Source: Corella eumyota (taxonomy: Eukaryota > Chordata > Ascidiacea > Phlebobranchia > Corellidae). From it: a DNA stretch of 64,000 nucleotides. The stretch is taken from assembly GCA_963082875.1 (NCBI GenBank), contig OY720098.1, positions 15,934,001 to 15,998,000 of the forward strand, in the 5' to 3' direction. The notes under the pieces are model-generated. The model did not search any database and was not told the DNA's origin. It saw nothing but the letters and a program-made list of their open reading frames with translations. The translations under genes and the position numbers were made by a program. Below are positions 17,623 through 29,564 of the stretch, in pieces (position 1 is the stretch's first letter; every line of letters begins with the position of its first letter).

Positions 17623-19593
17623 ATGAATGCAAGGATTGTGGAGATTAACGATTGGCTGCCAAAAGAAAACTATGACACAAGAAGAGAAGTGATTCTAGGA
17701 TTAATAAAACGAATATCAAACTTTTCACTTCTTGAACAAACCATTAGAGTTCTGTTGTCAGTTTTGCAAAAGGACTTTACTTACTCAAGATCACAATGTT
17801 TTTCAAGTTTAATTAATCGTCAGGATACAAATTTAAACAAAATGTTGCTGCTCACCGATCAAGACGACAAAATAGAAAAAATATGGAGCTGGTTTGAATT
17901 TTGTTCTTACACTGAACAAGCCACCTTTGTGTTTCATGTTATCAAAATTATAAATGATTATTCGATATTGCACCAAAGCTGCATATTAGCAAGAACAATT
18001 TTAAATGCAACAGAGGAAAATAAACCAGACTACACAGAAGTTGATAGTGGCGATATCAAGTTTGGAGATTGCAGCAATACCCATTTTAATATTACTGAAA
18101 GCCATAACAGCTTTAATGATATCCCGTTGAGGTCAAAATCTGTTTTGTCAATGTACAGCAACTTTGAAATCGATTTTCCAGAACCAAAGAACCCAAGTGT
18201 TGACTTCGTGGGCAAACTTCCGGTGCACTTAGCAAAAAAGATTCTAAATATGCTAGGATCTCTTGGCTGTGCAATGTGTGTAAACAGGCAATGGCGAAAT
18301 TTGGTAAAACAAGTTTTAAATGAACTGCACACGAAGCAAGAGATCTTGGAGGAGGCAATCATGATGCAAGGAGCAACTTCAAGAGACCCTGACTCTATTA
18401 AAATAAAAACAACTAACATTCTTATACCGATTCTACAAAGTGACTTAAATACTATTGAAGATGCTGACACTGTTGTATGTTATAAAGGCGCTTATTATAA
18501 ACAGATTTCGGTTGAAGAAAGGCCCATTTACATTGGGCCTTACAATGTATTGATACTTGATCATGCGTCAGATTCCAGTAGAGTAATGCATTATTCGGGT
18601 GGTGACAGCATTATAACAAGTTCCACAAACAGAAACATTAGACTTTTTGACGTAACCACTGGCTATGAGACACAACCATACAGAAAAAGCCACTCTGGGT
18701 CCATCACTTCAATATATGTAACAACTGACGAACGAAAAGTAATTCTGACTGGTAGTTACGATACGACCATACGGTCCTGGCATACTGGTAAAATTCGATG
18801 CCAGAAAATAATGTACGGCCACAACAAATCTGTCACTACATTAAATGTGTTTGGGGATAACCTAGCATCTGGCGGCAACGATGGTTTAGTTAAGGCCTGG
18901 GACTTTATCACTGGCAAATGCCTCGCAACTTTTGTCCACACGCGACGAGGTGTTGTGACTTCAGTTTCTTTACACGAAAACATTCTAGTTTCTTCTTGTA
19001 ACAGAGGTACAATCAAGGTATGGAACATATCCACTAAAAAGCTTGTCAAGTGCCTAAGAGGCCACGTGGGTGCTGTGACCAGCGTGACAATGGACGAGAA
19101 CTTTATTATAAGTGCAGGCATAGACGGCTATGTTATCACCTGGTTTAAAAAAAGCCACTTGAAGAAGTATTTTAAATGCTACAGACATCCAAAACCGGTG
19201 CTGTGCGTGCAAGTTCGTCATCTTCATATAATCAGTGGCTGTGAAGACGGAAAAATTCGCATTCTTCATTTGGTGTCTGGCGAATGCCTTCGGGTTTTGC
19301 GCGGGAACAGTAAATGCGAGCCCATACTTAGCATAAGCGCCACTCCGCAACGCCTTGTCGTAAACACTCTAAGTACTTTACTGTTGCTTCAATTCGAAGA
19401 GTGGAAACCAACTAACAAACAACCAGTTATAAATACAGTAGAAGTAGATGGCGGACAAGCAAAGGCACAAATTGTAACTGCAAATACGCATTCATATGTA
19501 AGGGCATGCAGGAGAATACGATCTGCTGTTTCGAGGGCAAGCAGTCACAGTCTAAGGCCGCAAACTTCGCACACAAGTTACACATTATTTTAA
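17623..19593 (+). CDS. FBXW10-like: F-box and WD40-repeat protein, FBXW10-like
   Basis: An intronless frame of 656 residues. An F-box lies at about 193-240 (FVGKLPVHLAKKILNMLG ... VNRQWRNLVKQV). WD40 repeats run from about 310 to 600, for example ILTGSYDTTIRSWHTGK, NLASGGNDGLVKAWDFITGK, ILVSSCNRGTIKVWN, FIISAGIDGYVITW and HIISGCEDGKIRI. The order and wording of these blades follow vertebrate FBXW10 (human about 1050 residues, so this form is shorter at both ends). F-box proteins bring substrates to SCF ubiquitin ligases: the F-box binds SKP1 and the propeller binds substrate. The ATG follows directly behind a pyrimidine-rich acceptor (ctaactgctaag|ATG), so a spliced leader is likely. A possible AATAAA lies at 19800-19805. 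Its substrate is not known. Confidence 0.92.
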   Translation: MNARIVEINDWLPKENYDTRREVILGLIKRISNFSLLEQTIRVLLSVLQKDFTYSRSQCFSSLINRQDTNLNKMLLLTDQDDKIEKIWSWFEFCSYTEQATFVFHVIKIINDYSILHQSCILARTILNATEENKPDYTEVDSGDIKFGDCSNTHFNITESHNSFNDIPLRSKSVLSMYSNFEIDFPEPKNPSVDFVGKLPVHLAKKILNMLGSLGCAMCVNRQWRNLVKQVLNELHTKQEILEEAIMMQGATSRDPDSIKIKTTNILIPILQSDLNTIEDADTVVCYKGAYYKQISVEERPIYIGPYNVLILDHASDSSRVMHYSGGDSIITSSTNRNIRLFDVTTGYETQPYRKSHSGSITSIYVTTDERKVILTGSYDTTIRSWHTGKIRCQKIMYGHNKSVTTLNVFGDNLASGGNDGLVKAWDFITGKCLATFVHTRRGVVTSVSLHENILVSSCNRGTIKVWNISTKKLVKCLRGHVGAVTSVTMDENFIISAGIDGYVITWFKKSHLKKYFKCYRHPKPVLCVQVRHLHIISGCEDGKIRILHLVSGECLRVLRGNSKCEPILSISATPQRLVVNTLSTLLLLQFEEWKPTNKQPVINTVEVDGGQAKAQIVTANTHSYVRACRRIRSAVSRASSHSLRPQTSHTSYTLF

Positions 19594-20300
19594 ATCAGTT
19601 ACCTACTTAATATAAAATATAAGATTCAAAATTATTATACCACCATTGAGAAAAACTTGTGGTTTACAGTCTTGAAAAAAACTTTTACCTTTATGGTCAT
19701 TTTTTATTACTTTATTTAACGGTCAATAATGTTTTATAAGCACTAGCTCTACTAATACACATTCAACCTAAATATATATAAACCTAACTATGTAAGGTAA
19801 ATAAAAGACCGAAAACTACAAGTCATAGCAGCAATGAAATATCAAATTAAAATTTTTGCATACGCTACTTTTTGATAAACAACATAATAAGGAACGAAAA
19901 GATTCAGCATTTTTATACACATATGTGCAGCGGTGTTATGTTGATCAAATAAAATTGAACAACTCATGACCCTCTACTACCTATTCTTTTAACCAGCCAT
20001 AAGAAATTTACCTTATTCGTTTTTCTTTTGTATCGTTTATAGAATAACTTTAAATTCTGTAAACGTTTAAAAATTAATTAAACTCGTGCTAGAATAAAGT
20101 TGTAAACTGTGTATTTTTTTAAAGTAATAAAAAATATAAGGCATTTATTGAAAAACACTAATTATTTGTGGTAAATTATATAGAAGACAGGCTAACACAT
20201 TAGTAAATAGTTCAGTTTAATTCAATAAAAAGCAACTGCACATTACTAACTATAATAAAGACTGCAGTATAACTTTAAAAATGTCCTGGGATTTATTTAA
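19594..20300. other. intergenic region between convergent genes
   Basis: This 0.7 kb spacer lies between the 3' ends of the FBXW10-like gene and the first sulfotransferase gene. It is AT-rich and I see no gene. A minus-strand AATAAA (TTTATT on plus, 20292-20297) is only a few bases past the sulfotransferase stop. Confidence 0.6.
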
Positions 20301-23300
20301 CTACACCGGTTGCTTGCCCTTGTATAAAAAGGGGTTATGATCGAGAAGATAAAAATCATCGGAATACAATTCTCTTAATATATCAACATATGATTTGTCT
20401 ATACTACTAAAGGCCAACTGCGTTGCTTGGTCTTTAATTACAGAGGGTCTGTCCTTCGGAAAATTTATCTTATTTTGAGTAAAATTTGTGTGCGCTTGAA
20501 TGTAGTCAAGCAGTCTTTGGGACTCTGGTACTACGTTGTCGAATCTTATAACATAGCTGTATTGGTAATCACAGGGCATACATAAATCTGTCTGTGGTAT
20601 CCAATGCCCATCCATTTGTTCTTTTAAACTATTGTGATATTCGTCGATCACATGCCTTAAAGTAATGAAAAAGTGTTACACATAGGCTAGAAGCACACAA
20701 GACTAAATTTGTAAAGTAAATCAAGTATAATGTACTCGATGCATTTAAAACCTAATTTGTGAAAAAAGCCTAGTTTGTCACCTGTTTTAAAAATGTAAAA
20801 TTTAGGGCAATGGTGGTGTATATAACTGCAATTAACCTTATAGTACCTGATAAAATGTAGAAACGAAACTTCACCGGTTTTTAACATTTCAGCAAATTTT
20901 AAAATTTCCGATTTTTCTGCATCTGAATGTATTTGAAATGCCGTCAACTTTTCCATATTTTCAGATGTTACGTCGACAATAGTCAACCTGTGGGTACAGT
21001 AGTAAGAGTTTTAAACAGTTTTCAAAATTATATATGTATTATTTAAAGGTGATAGGTTTTTATGTTTTTTTCATTGGGGTAGGGTGTTCTGTTATGATGT
21101 GTTTAAGCTATCTGTGAACGCCAAGGCGAATAGTGTGGCAATAGTGCGGCTCGAACCCGAAACCTTTCGGCTTGTAGTCCGCTGCCATGACCGTTTAAAC
21201 ACACTACCGGACAAATTTAATTTTTTTTTGGTATAGAATTGCTAGATTATTTACGATCCGCCAACAGCTTTGCAGGCGTGGTGAATTTTTTTACTATGCA
21301 GAGGGGATGTACCAAAAACGAAATAACTTAGTTTAAATAGAAACAACTATTTTTCCCAGAAATTTTGCACAAATGCTCGATATAAACGTACCACATTTAT
21401 TGATGTCATGTTTAGCCTAACTTAAATTTAAGCTTAATTTTAATCGCCACTACATGTTAACCGCGGTTTAGTGTTACATTTCGTTCATATGCAAATCAAA
21501 ATAGTTTATGTCATATTTATAGAGTTATACTGCACTCAGAAAATGATATTTATTCTTGGTCATATTAAGTTAAAGAAAGCAGTTTTACAGCTTTAGGCAA
21601 AGCAAGGCTTTTCTTGTATACAAACGAATATTAACTGCTCTTAATTATTTTAAGTCCAAAAAAAAACAACCACAATTTTTATAACACAATTAAAATTTTT
21701 AAAATAAATTAATCGTTACATATAAATTACAATTGCTATTTAATACAACTCGACTTTAATTTACTTACGTTGAATTGATTTCAGTTAAGTAACGCTCTGC
21801 TTCCTTTTTAGCTATTTTCCTGCCTAGCGTTTCCCTGTACCAAGTAGCTTTTGATCTGTTGGTTAGCTTGTCACTATAAGCTGAAACCAAACGCTCAAAC
21901 GGATGACGGGTAAGAAAGAACGAAAGGTAACTTTGCATTTTTGAAATTGCAATCGTTTCGTTTGCCAAACTACAAAACAAGAAATATTTTAAAAATAAGA
22001 ATTACTATATGTTTATGCATGTATATTGTACGTCTTTGTTAGTACAGTAAATTAAAACTAATAAATAATAATACAAAATACAAATGTTAGAATACTTTTT
22101 ATGCAATAAAACATTAAATATAGTTATATTTACTTTCTAAAGGTCTTTAGGTAAATTTCCTTGTAACCAAATTTACGAAATTGTGTTTCGCCTTTAAATC
22201 CGCCCAATCGTAATAACAGGATTTGCCACGTGGTGCTCGCAACCTGTTTTTAAAGAAAATTATAAGTTAAAGATTTTAGAGTTTGTTGATTGTTAGTTAT
22301 AAAAATAAATTCGTTAAATTAGTAGTCTGTAGCGGCCCCTTAGGGACACGTGATTTTGCCTGATAAGAAGTCTGGGCTACAGTCTTATCTTTTGCCTTTT
22401 TTTGTATTTTGTTGTGTTTTATAAACCGACTACCAATTCATTACTTACTTAACTGTTTTTTTGCTTAACTGAATAATAAATTATATTGTTACAATTTATA
22501 TACGCTAAATTGGTGACCCCGACGTTTTAAAACGAAAATTTTAAAACAATATGACGCAAGAAAATGCTGTAGCGGTTAAACTGCCAACCTTTTGGTCGCA
22601 ACATGCCAAAATTTGGTTTAACCAAGCAGAAGCCCAATTTACTCTGCGAAATATAACAATCGACGAAACGAAATACTGCCATGTTATCGCAGCACTAGAC
22701 CAGGATACAGCAAAACGCGTAATCGATTTTATGGAAAATCCACCAACAAAAGGAAAATATATTGCTATCAAAGAACGACTTTTAAAAACGTTTGAGCTTT
22801 CCGAGGAAGAACGAGCCCAAAGAATAATTGAAATGCCAGAACTTGGAGATAGAAAACCTTCTGCTGTGATGGACGAAATGCTGGCATTGATGGGAAATCA
22901 CGGATCGTGTTTTCTCTTTAAACATATTTTTTTGCAACTACTGCCCGAGGAAGTGAGAGTTGGTTTAGCTACCGAAGAAACAACAGACATGAGAGAATTG
23001 GCTTTAAAAGCAGATAAATTATGCTTAGCTAAACCCCAATTTTCTGGGTTAGTTTCTAAAGTTTATAGATCCCATGAAACTGATTGGAAGTATAATAAAC
23101 GTCAACCAAATAAAAAAAATCTATGTTTTTATCATCAACGTTTCGGAAATAAAGCCAGGCAGTGCTGTCCACCTTGCAGTTTTTCGGAAAACGAATATGC
23201 CGGTCGTCAATAACGATGAGGGCGGCCGGCGGCACGTTTAATTTATACTTCGTTAAAGACAAGTGTTCAAAACAAAACTTTTTAGTTGATACTGGAGCTG

Positions 23301-26300
23301 AAATAAGCGTATACCCACCAAGAAGAATTGATCGATATAATGGCTCTAACCAGAAAAAGCTTCGAGCCGCCAACGGAAGCGAGATTAAGACGTACGGCCA
23401 ACGCCTATTACATTTGGATTTACCGTTTGGTAAATTTAAATGGATTTTCACAATCGCAGAAGTATCTCAACCACTGCTCGGGGCAGATTTTCTTCGAGCC
23501 AATTCGCTTTTGGTAGACATAAAAAACAAAACATTAATTAGCGCTAAATTAAACACAAACTGTTCGATTGAGTTGTTAGATGTCTCAGCCCCCAGAATAA
23601 ATGCAATTGGTTTACATCAAAACCAATATGCTGCTTTACTCGCACAATTTCCACTGATAACAACTCCAAATTTCCAGCAAAAGCAAACCAAACACAAGGT
23701 GGAACATTTTCTTATAACAAACGGGCGACCGATTAGCGCCCGTGCACGTAGACTGCCACCAGACAAACTGGTACAAGCCAAGCGTGAATTCAACAAGATG
23801 GAAAGCATGGGTATTGTCAGAAGATCAGCCAGCCCGTGGGCATCTCCATTGCACATGGTTAAGAAATCCAACGGTGATTGGAGACCATGTGGAGATTACA
23901 GACGACTAAATGCTGTTACCACGCCCGATAGATACCCCATACCACATATTCAAGATTTTTCTGCGAATTTAGAAAACGCAAACATATTTTCAAAAATAGA
24001 CCTTGTTAGAGGCTACCACCAAGTATCTGTAGCAACAGAAGATATTCCAAAAACTGCAGTCATTACTCCTTTTGGCTTATTTGAGTACATAAGAATGCCC
24101 TTTGGATTAAAAAATGCAGCACAAACTTTTCAAAGACTGATGGATTGTGTGTGCCGGAATCTTAATTTTGTTTTCGTGTACTTAGATGATATTTTGGTAG
24201 CAAGCAAGTCAAAAAGCGAACATTACCAGCATCTCAAAGAATTGTTTACGCGTCTGAACGAAAACGGTCTAATAATAAACGCGACTAAATGTCAATTCGG
24301 ACAAACAAGTATTGAATTTTTAGGCCACCGCATTGACCACGAAGGAGCCAAGCCTTTACCAAATAAAGTGGAGGTAATAAACAATTTTCCACGACCAACC
24401 TCATTTCAAGAACTGCAACGGTTTGCTGGCATGATCAATTTTTATCATCGTTTTCTACCAAGAGTGGCTAACATCATGCGACCGATTTACGAAGAAATTA
24501 AAAAAAAATCTAAACCTCTACTGTGGAGTGATCAACTAAATAACGCATTTGTTAAAGCTAAAAACATTTTAGTTAATGCCACTATGCTTTCCCATCCACA
24601 AGTAGGAGCGCCAACTGCGTTAACTGTGGATGCTTCCGATATAGCTGTTGGGGGAGTACTACAGCAAAATATATATGGTTTGTGGAAACCATTGGCCTTC
24701 TTTAGCAAACATCTACGGCCACCTGAAATAAAATACAGTGCGTTCGACCGTGAACTTCTAGCATTACATCTTGCTATTCGTCATTTTAGGTACTTCTTGG
24801 AAGGACGGCACTTTGTAGCTTTTACCGATCACAAACCACTTACTTATGCATTAACTAAAACTACTTCACCATGGTCAGCTCGCCAACAACGACAACTTAG
24901 CGCTATTTCGGAATACACTACGGATATCCGCCATATAGAAGGAAAAAAGAATTTTGTTGCTGACGCATTATCAAGACCTGGAATAAATGTCATACAGGCA
25001 TCTTTAGGAATCAATTTTTCAGATATGGCCTTAGATCAAGAAAGAGATAAAGAAATTATAAATGAATTGAAAGCCAACTCTAGTTTAAAAATTGAAAAAT
25101 TTTCTTGCGACAAAAACCAGACTTCGCTTTTATGTGACACAACAACTGGATCACCGCGACCGCTTGTTCCGGAATCTTGGCGTCGAAAAATATTTGATTT
25201 AGTTCATGGTTTATCGCATCCATCGATACGAAGCACAAAGAAACTAATTGCTGAAAAATTTGTTTGGAAAGGACTTAAAAAACAAATTGGCGAATGGGCA
25301 AAACAATGTGTTTATTGCCAAAAAGCTAAGGTCCACAAATGCACAAGAGCCCCACTGCACCACTATTCATTGCCTGTAAAACGATTTGATCATTTAAATA
25401 TTGACCTTGTGGGACCTTTGCCGCCATCTCAAGGTTTTAGATATTTGCTTACTGTAGTTGACCGGTTCACAAGGTGGCCAGAGGCGTACCCACTGCAAGA
25501 AACATCGACGACATCATGTGCAAAAGTTTTTATTCAACAATGGATATCTCGTTTTGGAATACCGTCAACATTGTCGTCAGACCGAGGAGCACAGTTTACA
25601 TCAAAACTATGGTCAGATATTGCTAAGTTTATGGGCACTTCTTTGCAATTTACCACAGCATTTCACCCACAGGCCAACGGCCTGGTGGAGCGATTCCATA
25701 GACAACTTAAGGCATCGTTGATGTCGCGACTTAAAGACAACAATTGGGTTGACGAACTGCCTTGGGTTCTACTCGGAATTAGAACCACACCCAAAGAAGA
25801 TTTAGGATGTTCCTCAGCAGAAATGGTGTATGGAGCACCACTCACCATTCCAGGCCCTTTTGTGGAGGCTACCGACCACAACAACGCACCTGGAGATTTT
25901 TTACAAAAGCTCCGCCACGTTATAAAACAAGAAGCGCCTCAAACCTCGTGGCATTGTAAACCAAATAGCTACATACCTTCTGATTTAAAGAACAGCAGCT
26001 TTGTTTTTATTAAGAAAGTGGGATACAAGGCGCCACTTTGCACCCCATATGAAGGTCCATATAAAGTTATTAAGCACGGATTAAAAACTTTTAAGATTGA
26101 TATCGGCGGACGTACAGAAATCATTTCGATTGATCGCATAAAACCTGCGTATCTGGATCGCAATATGCCTGTACAACTAGCCCAACCAAAGTTACGAGGC
26201 AGACCTCGTAAGCAAGTAATTCTAGAAGAAACGAACGTAAAAACCCATATAGAGACGAAAACAAACTGTCGAAGAGATGGTAACAAGCGTCAAATTAAAC

Positions 26301-27412
26301 CACCACAACGGTTTACCCATTTAACGTAAATGAACAATTTTCCGCTTCTGGAGGGGGGTAATGTAGCGGCCCCTTAGGGACACGTGATTTTGCCTGATAA
26401 GAAGTCTGGGCTACAGTCTTATCTTTTGCCTTTTTTTGTATTTTGTTGTGTTTTATAAACCGACTACCAATTCATTACTTACTTAACTGTTTTTTTGCTT
26501 AACTGAATAATAAATTATATTGTTACAATTTATATACGCTAAAAGTCTTTGCAATACATTTCAAACTTTAGTTTTAAAATTTTGTGAAGGAATTTTTTAA
26601 ATACAATGTTATAAATATTTTTATCTTACTTTAGGTACTTCACACATAACCACTTTAATATCGTCATGATATTTGAGACTTGATTTACTTAAGGGTCTAC
26701 TCGAATGATTAAGGTTCCTGCAGCGTCCTGAGATGTTAATAAGCCTGGTTCTGTACGGTTCTTCCATTGAAACATTGTGGATCTTTATTGCCACTAGAAA
26801 AATAAAGATAAAATTATCATATTTTTTCTATACTACATAAGATCATGTGTTTGATCCCAAGTAATTTCATGCCGTAGTGCCCTTGAGTTATGCGCTAAAA
26901 ACGGTATAAACTTTTGCTCAGCCAGCACTTATAATCAGCAGCTTGATTATTGAGCAATTATAATGTATAATATCCCAAACTGTCACAGCCAACTTAAGAC
27001 TGGGTCGGGGTAACTGATGTTACGTCATGTTTAGGTCGCGCATTCGACCTTTCCACGTCGAGAATAACCTTTCCACGTCGAGAATAAAGATTTATACAAA
27101 AAATATATAAACTTCAATTTTCCTGTTCTTCAAATCTGTTAATTGCGTAAAGTGCATGTTTAGGTAATGATGATTATGTTATTAAAGTTACTCAATTTAT
27201 TAAGTTTGTTTTCCTTTACCTTCATTTTTTCCATTGTCGTCATTTAATTGAGCTTTCTCGATTTTAGTTGAGTGTTTATCATATGCCGATTGTTGTTTAA
27301 ACCGCCGCACATAAAATTTTTGATTTACTTCCATATAATAAAATAAAAATAGCGTAGAAACTATTGGCAGGATTAAAATGCACATGTAAAATCGTTTAGA
27401 ACAGAAAAACAT
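20301..27412 (-). CDS. carbohydrate sulfotransferase, copy A
   Basis: Six exons join in phase to 387 residues: 27220-27412, 26630-26793, 22134-22243, 21769-21969, 20847-20987 and 20301-20655. It is a type II Golgi membrane protein. A short N-terminal tail and one membrane segment at about residues 9-28 ([14 protein letters not shown]) are followed by a stem and then the HNK-1ST/chondroitin sulfotransferase fold (Sulfotransfer_2, CHST8-14 group). The 5'-phosphosulfate-binding motif is CEVPKVASTTWQ at about 115-126. The 3'-phosphate motif is [16 protein letters not shown] at about 174-190. The late motif [15 protein letters not shown] corresponds to the family's CxPCxxxYDxVGKxE block. It would transfer sulfate from PAPS to a glycan, acceptor unknown. 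The reading frame is intact although a Ty3/Gypsy element (22328-26543) sits in the second intron. Exons 2-6 and their introns are nearly identical to copy B. Confidence 0.93.
21071..21217 (-). repeat. tRNA-derived SINE, family 2
   Basis: On the minus strand it reads 'ccggtagtgtgtttaaacgg', then 'ggtttcgggttcgagcc' (box B-like) and 'gcactattgccacactattc'. It lies in the intron between exons 4 and 5 of sulfotransferase copy A. An equivalent copy at the same position in copy B (30336-30480) shows it predates the duplication or was copied with it. Confidence 0.8.
22328..22509 (+). repeat. left long terminal repeat of the Ty3/Gypsy element
   Basis: Starts tgtagcggccccttaggg and ends tatacgctaaa. 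It looks the same, base for base by eye, as the right repeat at 26362-26543. Confidence 0.95.
22551..23213 (+). CDS. gag: gag-type protein of the Ty3/Gypsy element
   Basis: A frame of 220 codons begins about 40 bases after the left terminal repeat. The N-terminal part ([17 protein letters not shown]) is typical of the small capsid-like gag found in many metazoan Gypsy elements. Near the end lies a Cys/His cluster of the kind [14 protein letters not shown], seen in the same group. It overlaps the start of the pol frame in another phase by about 50 bases, an arrangement for which this family commonly uses frameshifting. Confidence 0.9.
   Translation: MTQENAVAVKLPTFWSQHAKIWFNQAEAQFTLRNITIDETKYCHVIAALDQDTAKRVIDFMENPPTKGKYIAIKERLLKTFELSEEERAQRIIEMPELGDRKPSAVMDEMLALMGNHGSCFLFKHIFLQLLPEEVRVGLATEETTDMRELALKADKLCLAKPQFSGLVSKVYRSHETDWKYNKRQPNKKNLCFYHQRFGNKARQCCPPCSFSENEYAGRQ
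23162..26329 (+). CDS. pol: pol polyprotein of the Ty3/Gypsy element
   Basis: A long frame of 1055 codons in the Ty3/Gypsy order: aspartic protease (motif DTGAEISV), reverse transcriptase (YLDDILVA box), RNase H ([11 protein letters not shown]), an integrase with the zinc-binding region ([11 protein letters not shown] ... CVYCQKAK) and the catalytic core beginning near [14 protein letters not shown], then a C-terminal basic tail. No envelope-like frame follows. The frame appears uninterrupted. It lies in an intron, antisense to the host gene. Confidence 0.95.
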   Translation: MLSTLQFFGKRICRSSITMRAAGGTFNLYFVKDKCSKQNFLVDTGAEISVYPPRRIDRYNGSNQKKLRAANGSEIKTYGQRLLHLDLPFGKFKWIFTIAEVSQPLLGADFLRANSLLVDIKNKTLISAKLNTNCSIELLDVSAPRINAIGLHQNQYAALLAQFPLITTPNFQQKQTKHKVEHFLITNGRPISARARRLPPDKLVQAKREFNKMESMGIVRRSASPWASPLHMVKKSNGDWRPCGDYRRLNAVTTPDRYPIPHIQDFSANLENANIFSKIDLVRGYHQVSVATEDIPKTAVITPFGLFEYIRMPFGLKNAAQTFQRLMDCVCRNLNFVFVYLDDILVASKSKSEHYQHLKELFTRLNENGLIINATKCQFGQTSIEFLGHRIDHEGAKPLPNKVEVINNFPRPTSFQELQRFAGMINFYHRFLPRVANIMRPIYEEIKKKSKPLLWSDQLNNAFVKAKNILVNATMLSHPQVGAPTALTVDASDIAVGGVLQQNIYGLWKPLAFFSKHLRPPEIKYSAFDRELLALHLAIRHFRYFLEGRHFVAFTDHKPLTYALTKTTSPWSARQQRQLSAISEYTTDIRHIEGKKNFVADALSRPGINVIQASLGINFSDMALDQERDKEIINELKANSSLKIEKFSCDKNQTSLLCDTTTGSPRPLVPESWRRKIFDLVHGLSHPSIRSTKKLIAEKFVWKGLKKQIGEWAKQCVYCQKAKVHKCTRAPLHHYSLPVKRFDHLNIDLVGPLPPSQGFRYLLTVVDRFTRWPEAYPLQETSTTSCAKVFIQQWISRFGIPSTLSSDRGAQFTSKLWSDIAKFMGTSLQFTTAFHPQANGLVERFHRQLKASLMSRLKDNNWVDELPWVLLGIRTTPKEDLGCSSAEMVYGAPLTIPGPFVEATDHNNAPGDFLQKLRHVIKQEAPQTSWHCKPNSYIPSDLKNSSFVFIKKVGYKAPLCTPYEGPYKVIKHGLKTFKIDIGGRTEIISIDRIKPAYLDRNMPVQLAQPKLRGRPRKQVILEETNVKTHIETKTNCRRDGNKRQIKPPQRFTHLT
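26362..26543 (+). repeat. right long terminal repeat of the Ty3/Gypsy element
   Basis: Same length and, by eye, same sequence as the left repeat. It is followed by the target duplication AGTC and then host intron sequence (tttgcaatacatttcaaac) that matches copy B at about 31566-31584. Confidence 0.95.
26841..27088 (+). repeat. SINE family 1, tail part, plus orientation
   Basis: Blocks 'gtgtttgatccca', 'gtgcccttgagtta', 'ttgctcagccagca', 'aagactgggtcggggtaac' and 'catgtttaggtcgcgcattcg' are the reverse complement of the order in the minus-oriented copies. The end is duplicated: 'acctttccacgtcgagaata' occurs twice in tandem at 27048-27087. It lies in the first intron of sulfotransferase copy A. 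Confidence 0.65.
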
Positions 27413-28964
27413 ATTAAACTTTAAAAAACCTTAATACAAATAAATTTGTAGTGCCTAACATTTAATTAAACCACACCTTTTTGATACCCTTTTTATATCA
27501 TAAATTTTATATAAATCTTCGTTAATTAATCATGTTTCGAATCCCTTAATTTTCAAACGGTTTGTTTACAGATTGTAATTTATTAGAAAATACGCTCTTA
27601 AGTTTATTTTTAAAATTAGGCCACTACTGATTATTAATTATTAACGCATTTTTGAATCCACAAACCGTCTGTAATAAAATTTGGTCCGTAAAAAGTAATC
27701 AAACCGTTATAAAAAAAATTTATGACAAACAGTGAGGTACCGATTTTATTAGTTAAACTGTTTGGAAAAATAATAAAAAATGTAGTCATTTCATACACTT
27801 GACTGTTTTGTCACATGCTTAATTAATTAATAGTTTGGTTTAAATTATATTTAAATGACCTTGTACTATGATTTAATGGTAAAATGAATTTTATTTTAAT
27901 TAATTTTGAAAAAAATACTTTGCAATGTTTAACTTACGTCTGTTATATTAAACTAAAACAAAACTGGTTTCTTGAATTCGCGGCATTTCTACAAAACTGT
28001 TTTATTTTGGCCTTTCAACTTATAGCAATTATAAAAAAGTAAGACATTTTGAAAAGATGATTAGCAATAAGCACATCTTTTAAATATTCACCACAGTAAA
28101 CATGGCTTACATTAAATAAATGGATATTTTTTTAGAAAGAAATTACATATGGTAGGCAGTTACTAACCAGGCATTTTAAAAATACACAAATAATTTAGAT
28201 ATAACCTCGATATGTAACATAAGGTTTAAATATTAAATATTTTTAATTTATAAAAAAAATTGGTTGTTCTAAGTTTTGTACAAATTTTTTTTTTTCAAAT
28301 TTAATACTTAAAAAAAAATATGACAGTTTATTAGTCAAAATAAAAAAAAAAGTGGTTTAAATTTTTAATCAGTTTAGAATCAAAATAAATACCTAGCTTC
28401 ATCTAAGTGTTTACTTTCTTCCGATAACTATATTTATATAGACTAATAGGCGTTACTCTTAAGTGTTTAACCAAGATTATTTTACAGCAACTAAAATTGA
28501 CAAAAAAAAACTACGTTGTTTATATTTTTGTTCGGAATATATTAAATTTAAATCATTCTTATTTGCTTTTTTAAGAATTAGCCAACAATATTTTAAAGAA
28601 AAACTTAACTTATGTAAAAAAACTGCATTTTTTTGTAAAAACAAGTTATCACCTGTTTGCTGTATAATTTTTGACTGCGTTCTCAGCCAGAAAACATTAT
28701 CATAAAAACTAACTTAATGTAATTTCATCTTTGCTCTTTATAAACGTAATGGTTACCCTTAATAAATTATCGCCATAAGTTACTTTACAGGTTTTAATTA
28801 CAACGTTTTGTCTTTGCTTAGCGGGAACACTTATAACACAAAAAGCAATTTTACGCCACGCTAATACATGACCTTTGCTTAAATCGTGCTTTGAACGCGC
28901 CACTAAATACACCTTGTGTTAACAGTGCGCTAGGGTTTATCACCGTTTTTATCATTTTTTTTTT
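27413..28964. other. intergenic region upstream of sulfotransferase copy A
   Basis: AT-rich spacer expected to hold the promoter of copy A and the 3' flank of copy B. One minus-strand open stretch of 67 codons at 28709-28912 has more balanced composition than its surroundings but no clear start or splice context (see findings). Confidence 0.5.
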
Positions 28965-29217
28965 TATTCTCAATATGGGAGGGTCGAATTTACGAACTAA
29001 ACATAGGGTAACATTTTTTACCTTGATCTGTTCTCAAGTTGCCATTGGCAGTTTTTATAGATTAAAATTGACCGATATTTAAGCTGCCCATTAAGTATCG
29101 CCTCTGCAGAAGTTAAGACCGTTTATAGCGTCTTACTCAAGGGCGCTACAATATGAAGAAGGTGGGGATCGAAACCGGGACCTCTTGCAGTAAGACCACT
29201 ACACCACGCTGTCGGTT
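28965..29217 (-). repeat. tRNA-derived SINE, family 1, full length
   Basis: The ordered blocks 'aacatagggtaac', 'aagttgccattggcagt', 'tactcaagggcgctaca', 'ggggatcgaaaccgggacctc' and 'gaccactacaccacgctg' match the family. It stands between the two sulfotransferase genes. Confidence 0.7.
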
Positions 29218-29564
29218 GTAAACACATGTTTGGAAATGTGATCAAAGAAAGTGGAGTTGCTGGCTCTTTTAGCAAGTAACGAAAAATGACTGTTAGAAAT
29301 CAGTTTGTGTTTTTTTGTGATTGTGGTAAGCGTGGCAATGACATTTTGGCTATTAGATATAAGCCACAGCAGACCTTTAAAGTTGATTTACCATTTCTGT
29401 TCTTCTGTTGTTTTTAGTTATGTTTTTAGTTGCTTTTTAGTAAGTGCAAAAATGCCGTAAAAAAGTATAGTAAATATTTAATAGACTTATTTTATTAAAT
29501 TTTTTTTCGAAGAGGTATGTAAATGTTTATTTAATTAAATAAAATAAATAAATTAATGGGAAGT

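Larger units (their letters stand above)
22328..26543 (+). mobile_element. Ty3/Gypsy LTR retrotransposon, whole-looking
   Basis: A 4.2 kb element in plus orientation, inside the second intron of the minus-strand sulfotransferase copy A. It has two 182-bp long terminal repeats that look identical, a primer-binding site starting at about 22512 (tggtgaccccgacg), a purine-rich tract before the right repeat (ggagggggg), a gag frame and a pol frame. It is flanked by a 4-base target duplication AGTC (22324-22327 and 26544-26547; 5 bases is possible). Copy B of the gene preserves the unoccupied site near 31562-31572. The identical repeats suggest a very recent insertion. No breaks are evident. It may relate to the Ciona Cigr group (from memory, unchecked). 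Confidence 0.96.

Noticed and set aside
18030-18470. 146-codon minus-strand open frame
   Set aside because: It is antisense to the FBXW10-like coding exon. The composition reflects the plus-strand protein.
18756-19350. Two more antisense frames over the WD40 region
   Set aside because: Shadows of the FBXW10-like gene. No independent support.
25458-25884. Short frames inside the Ty3/Gypsy pol region
   Set aside because: Overlap the pol frame in other phases with no features of their own.
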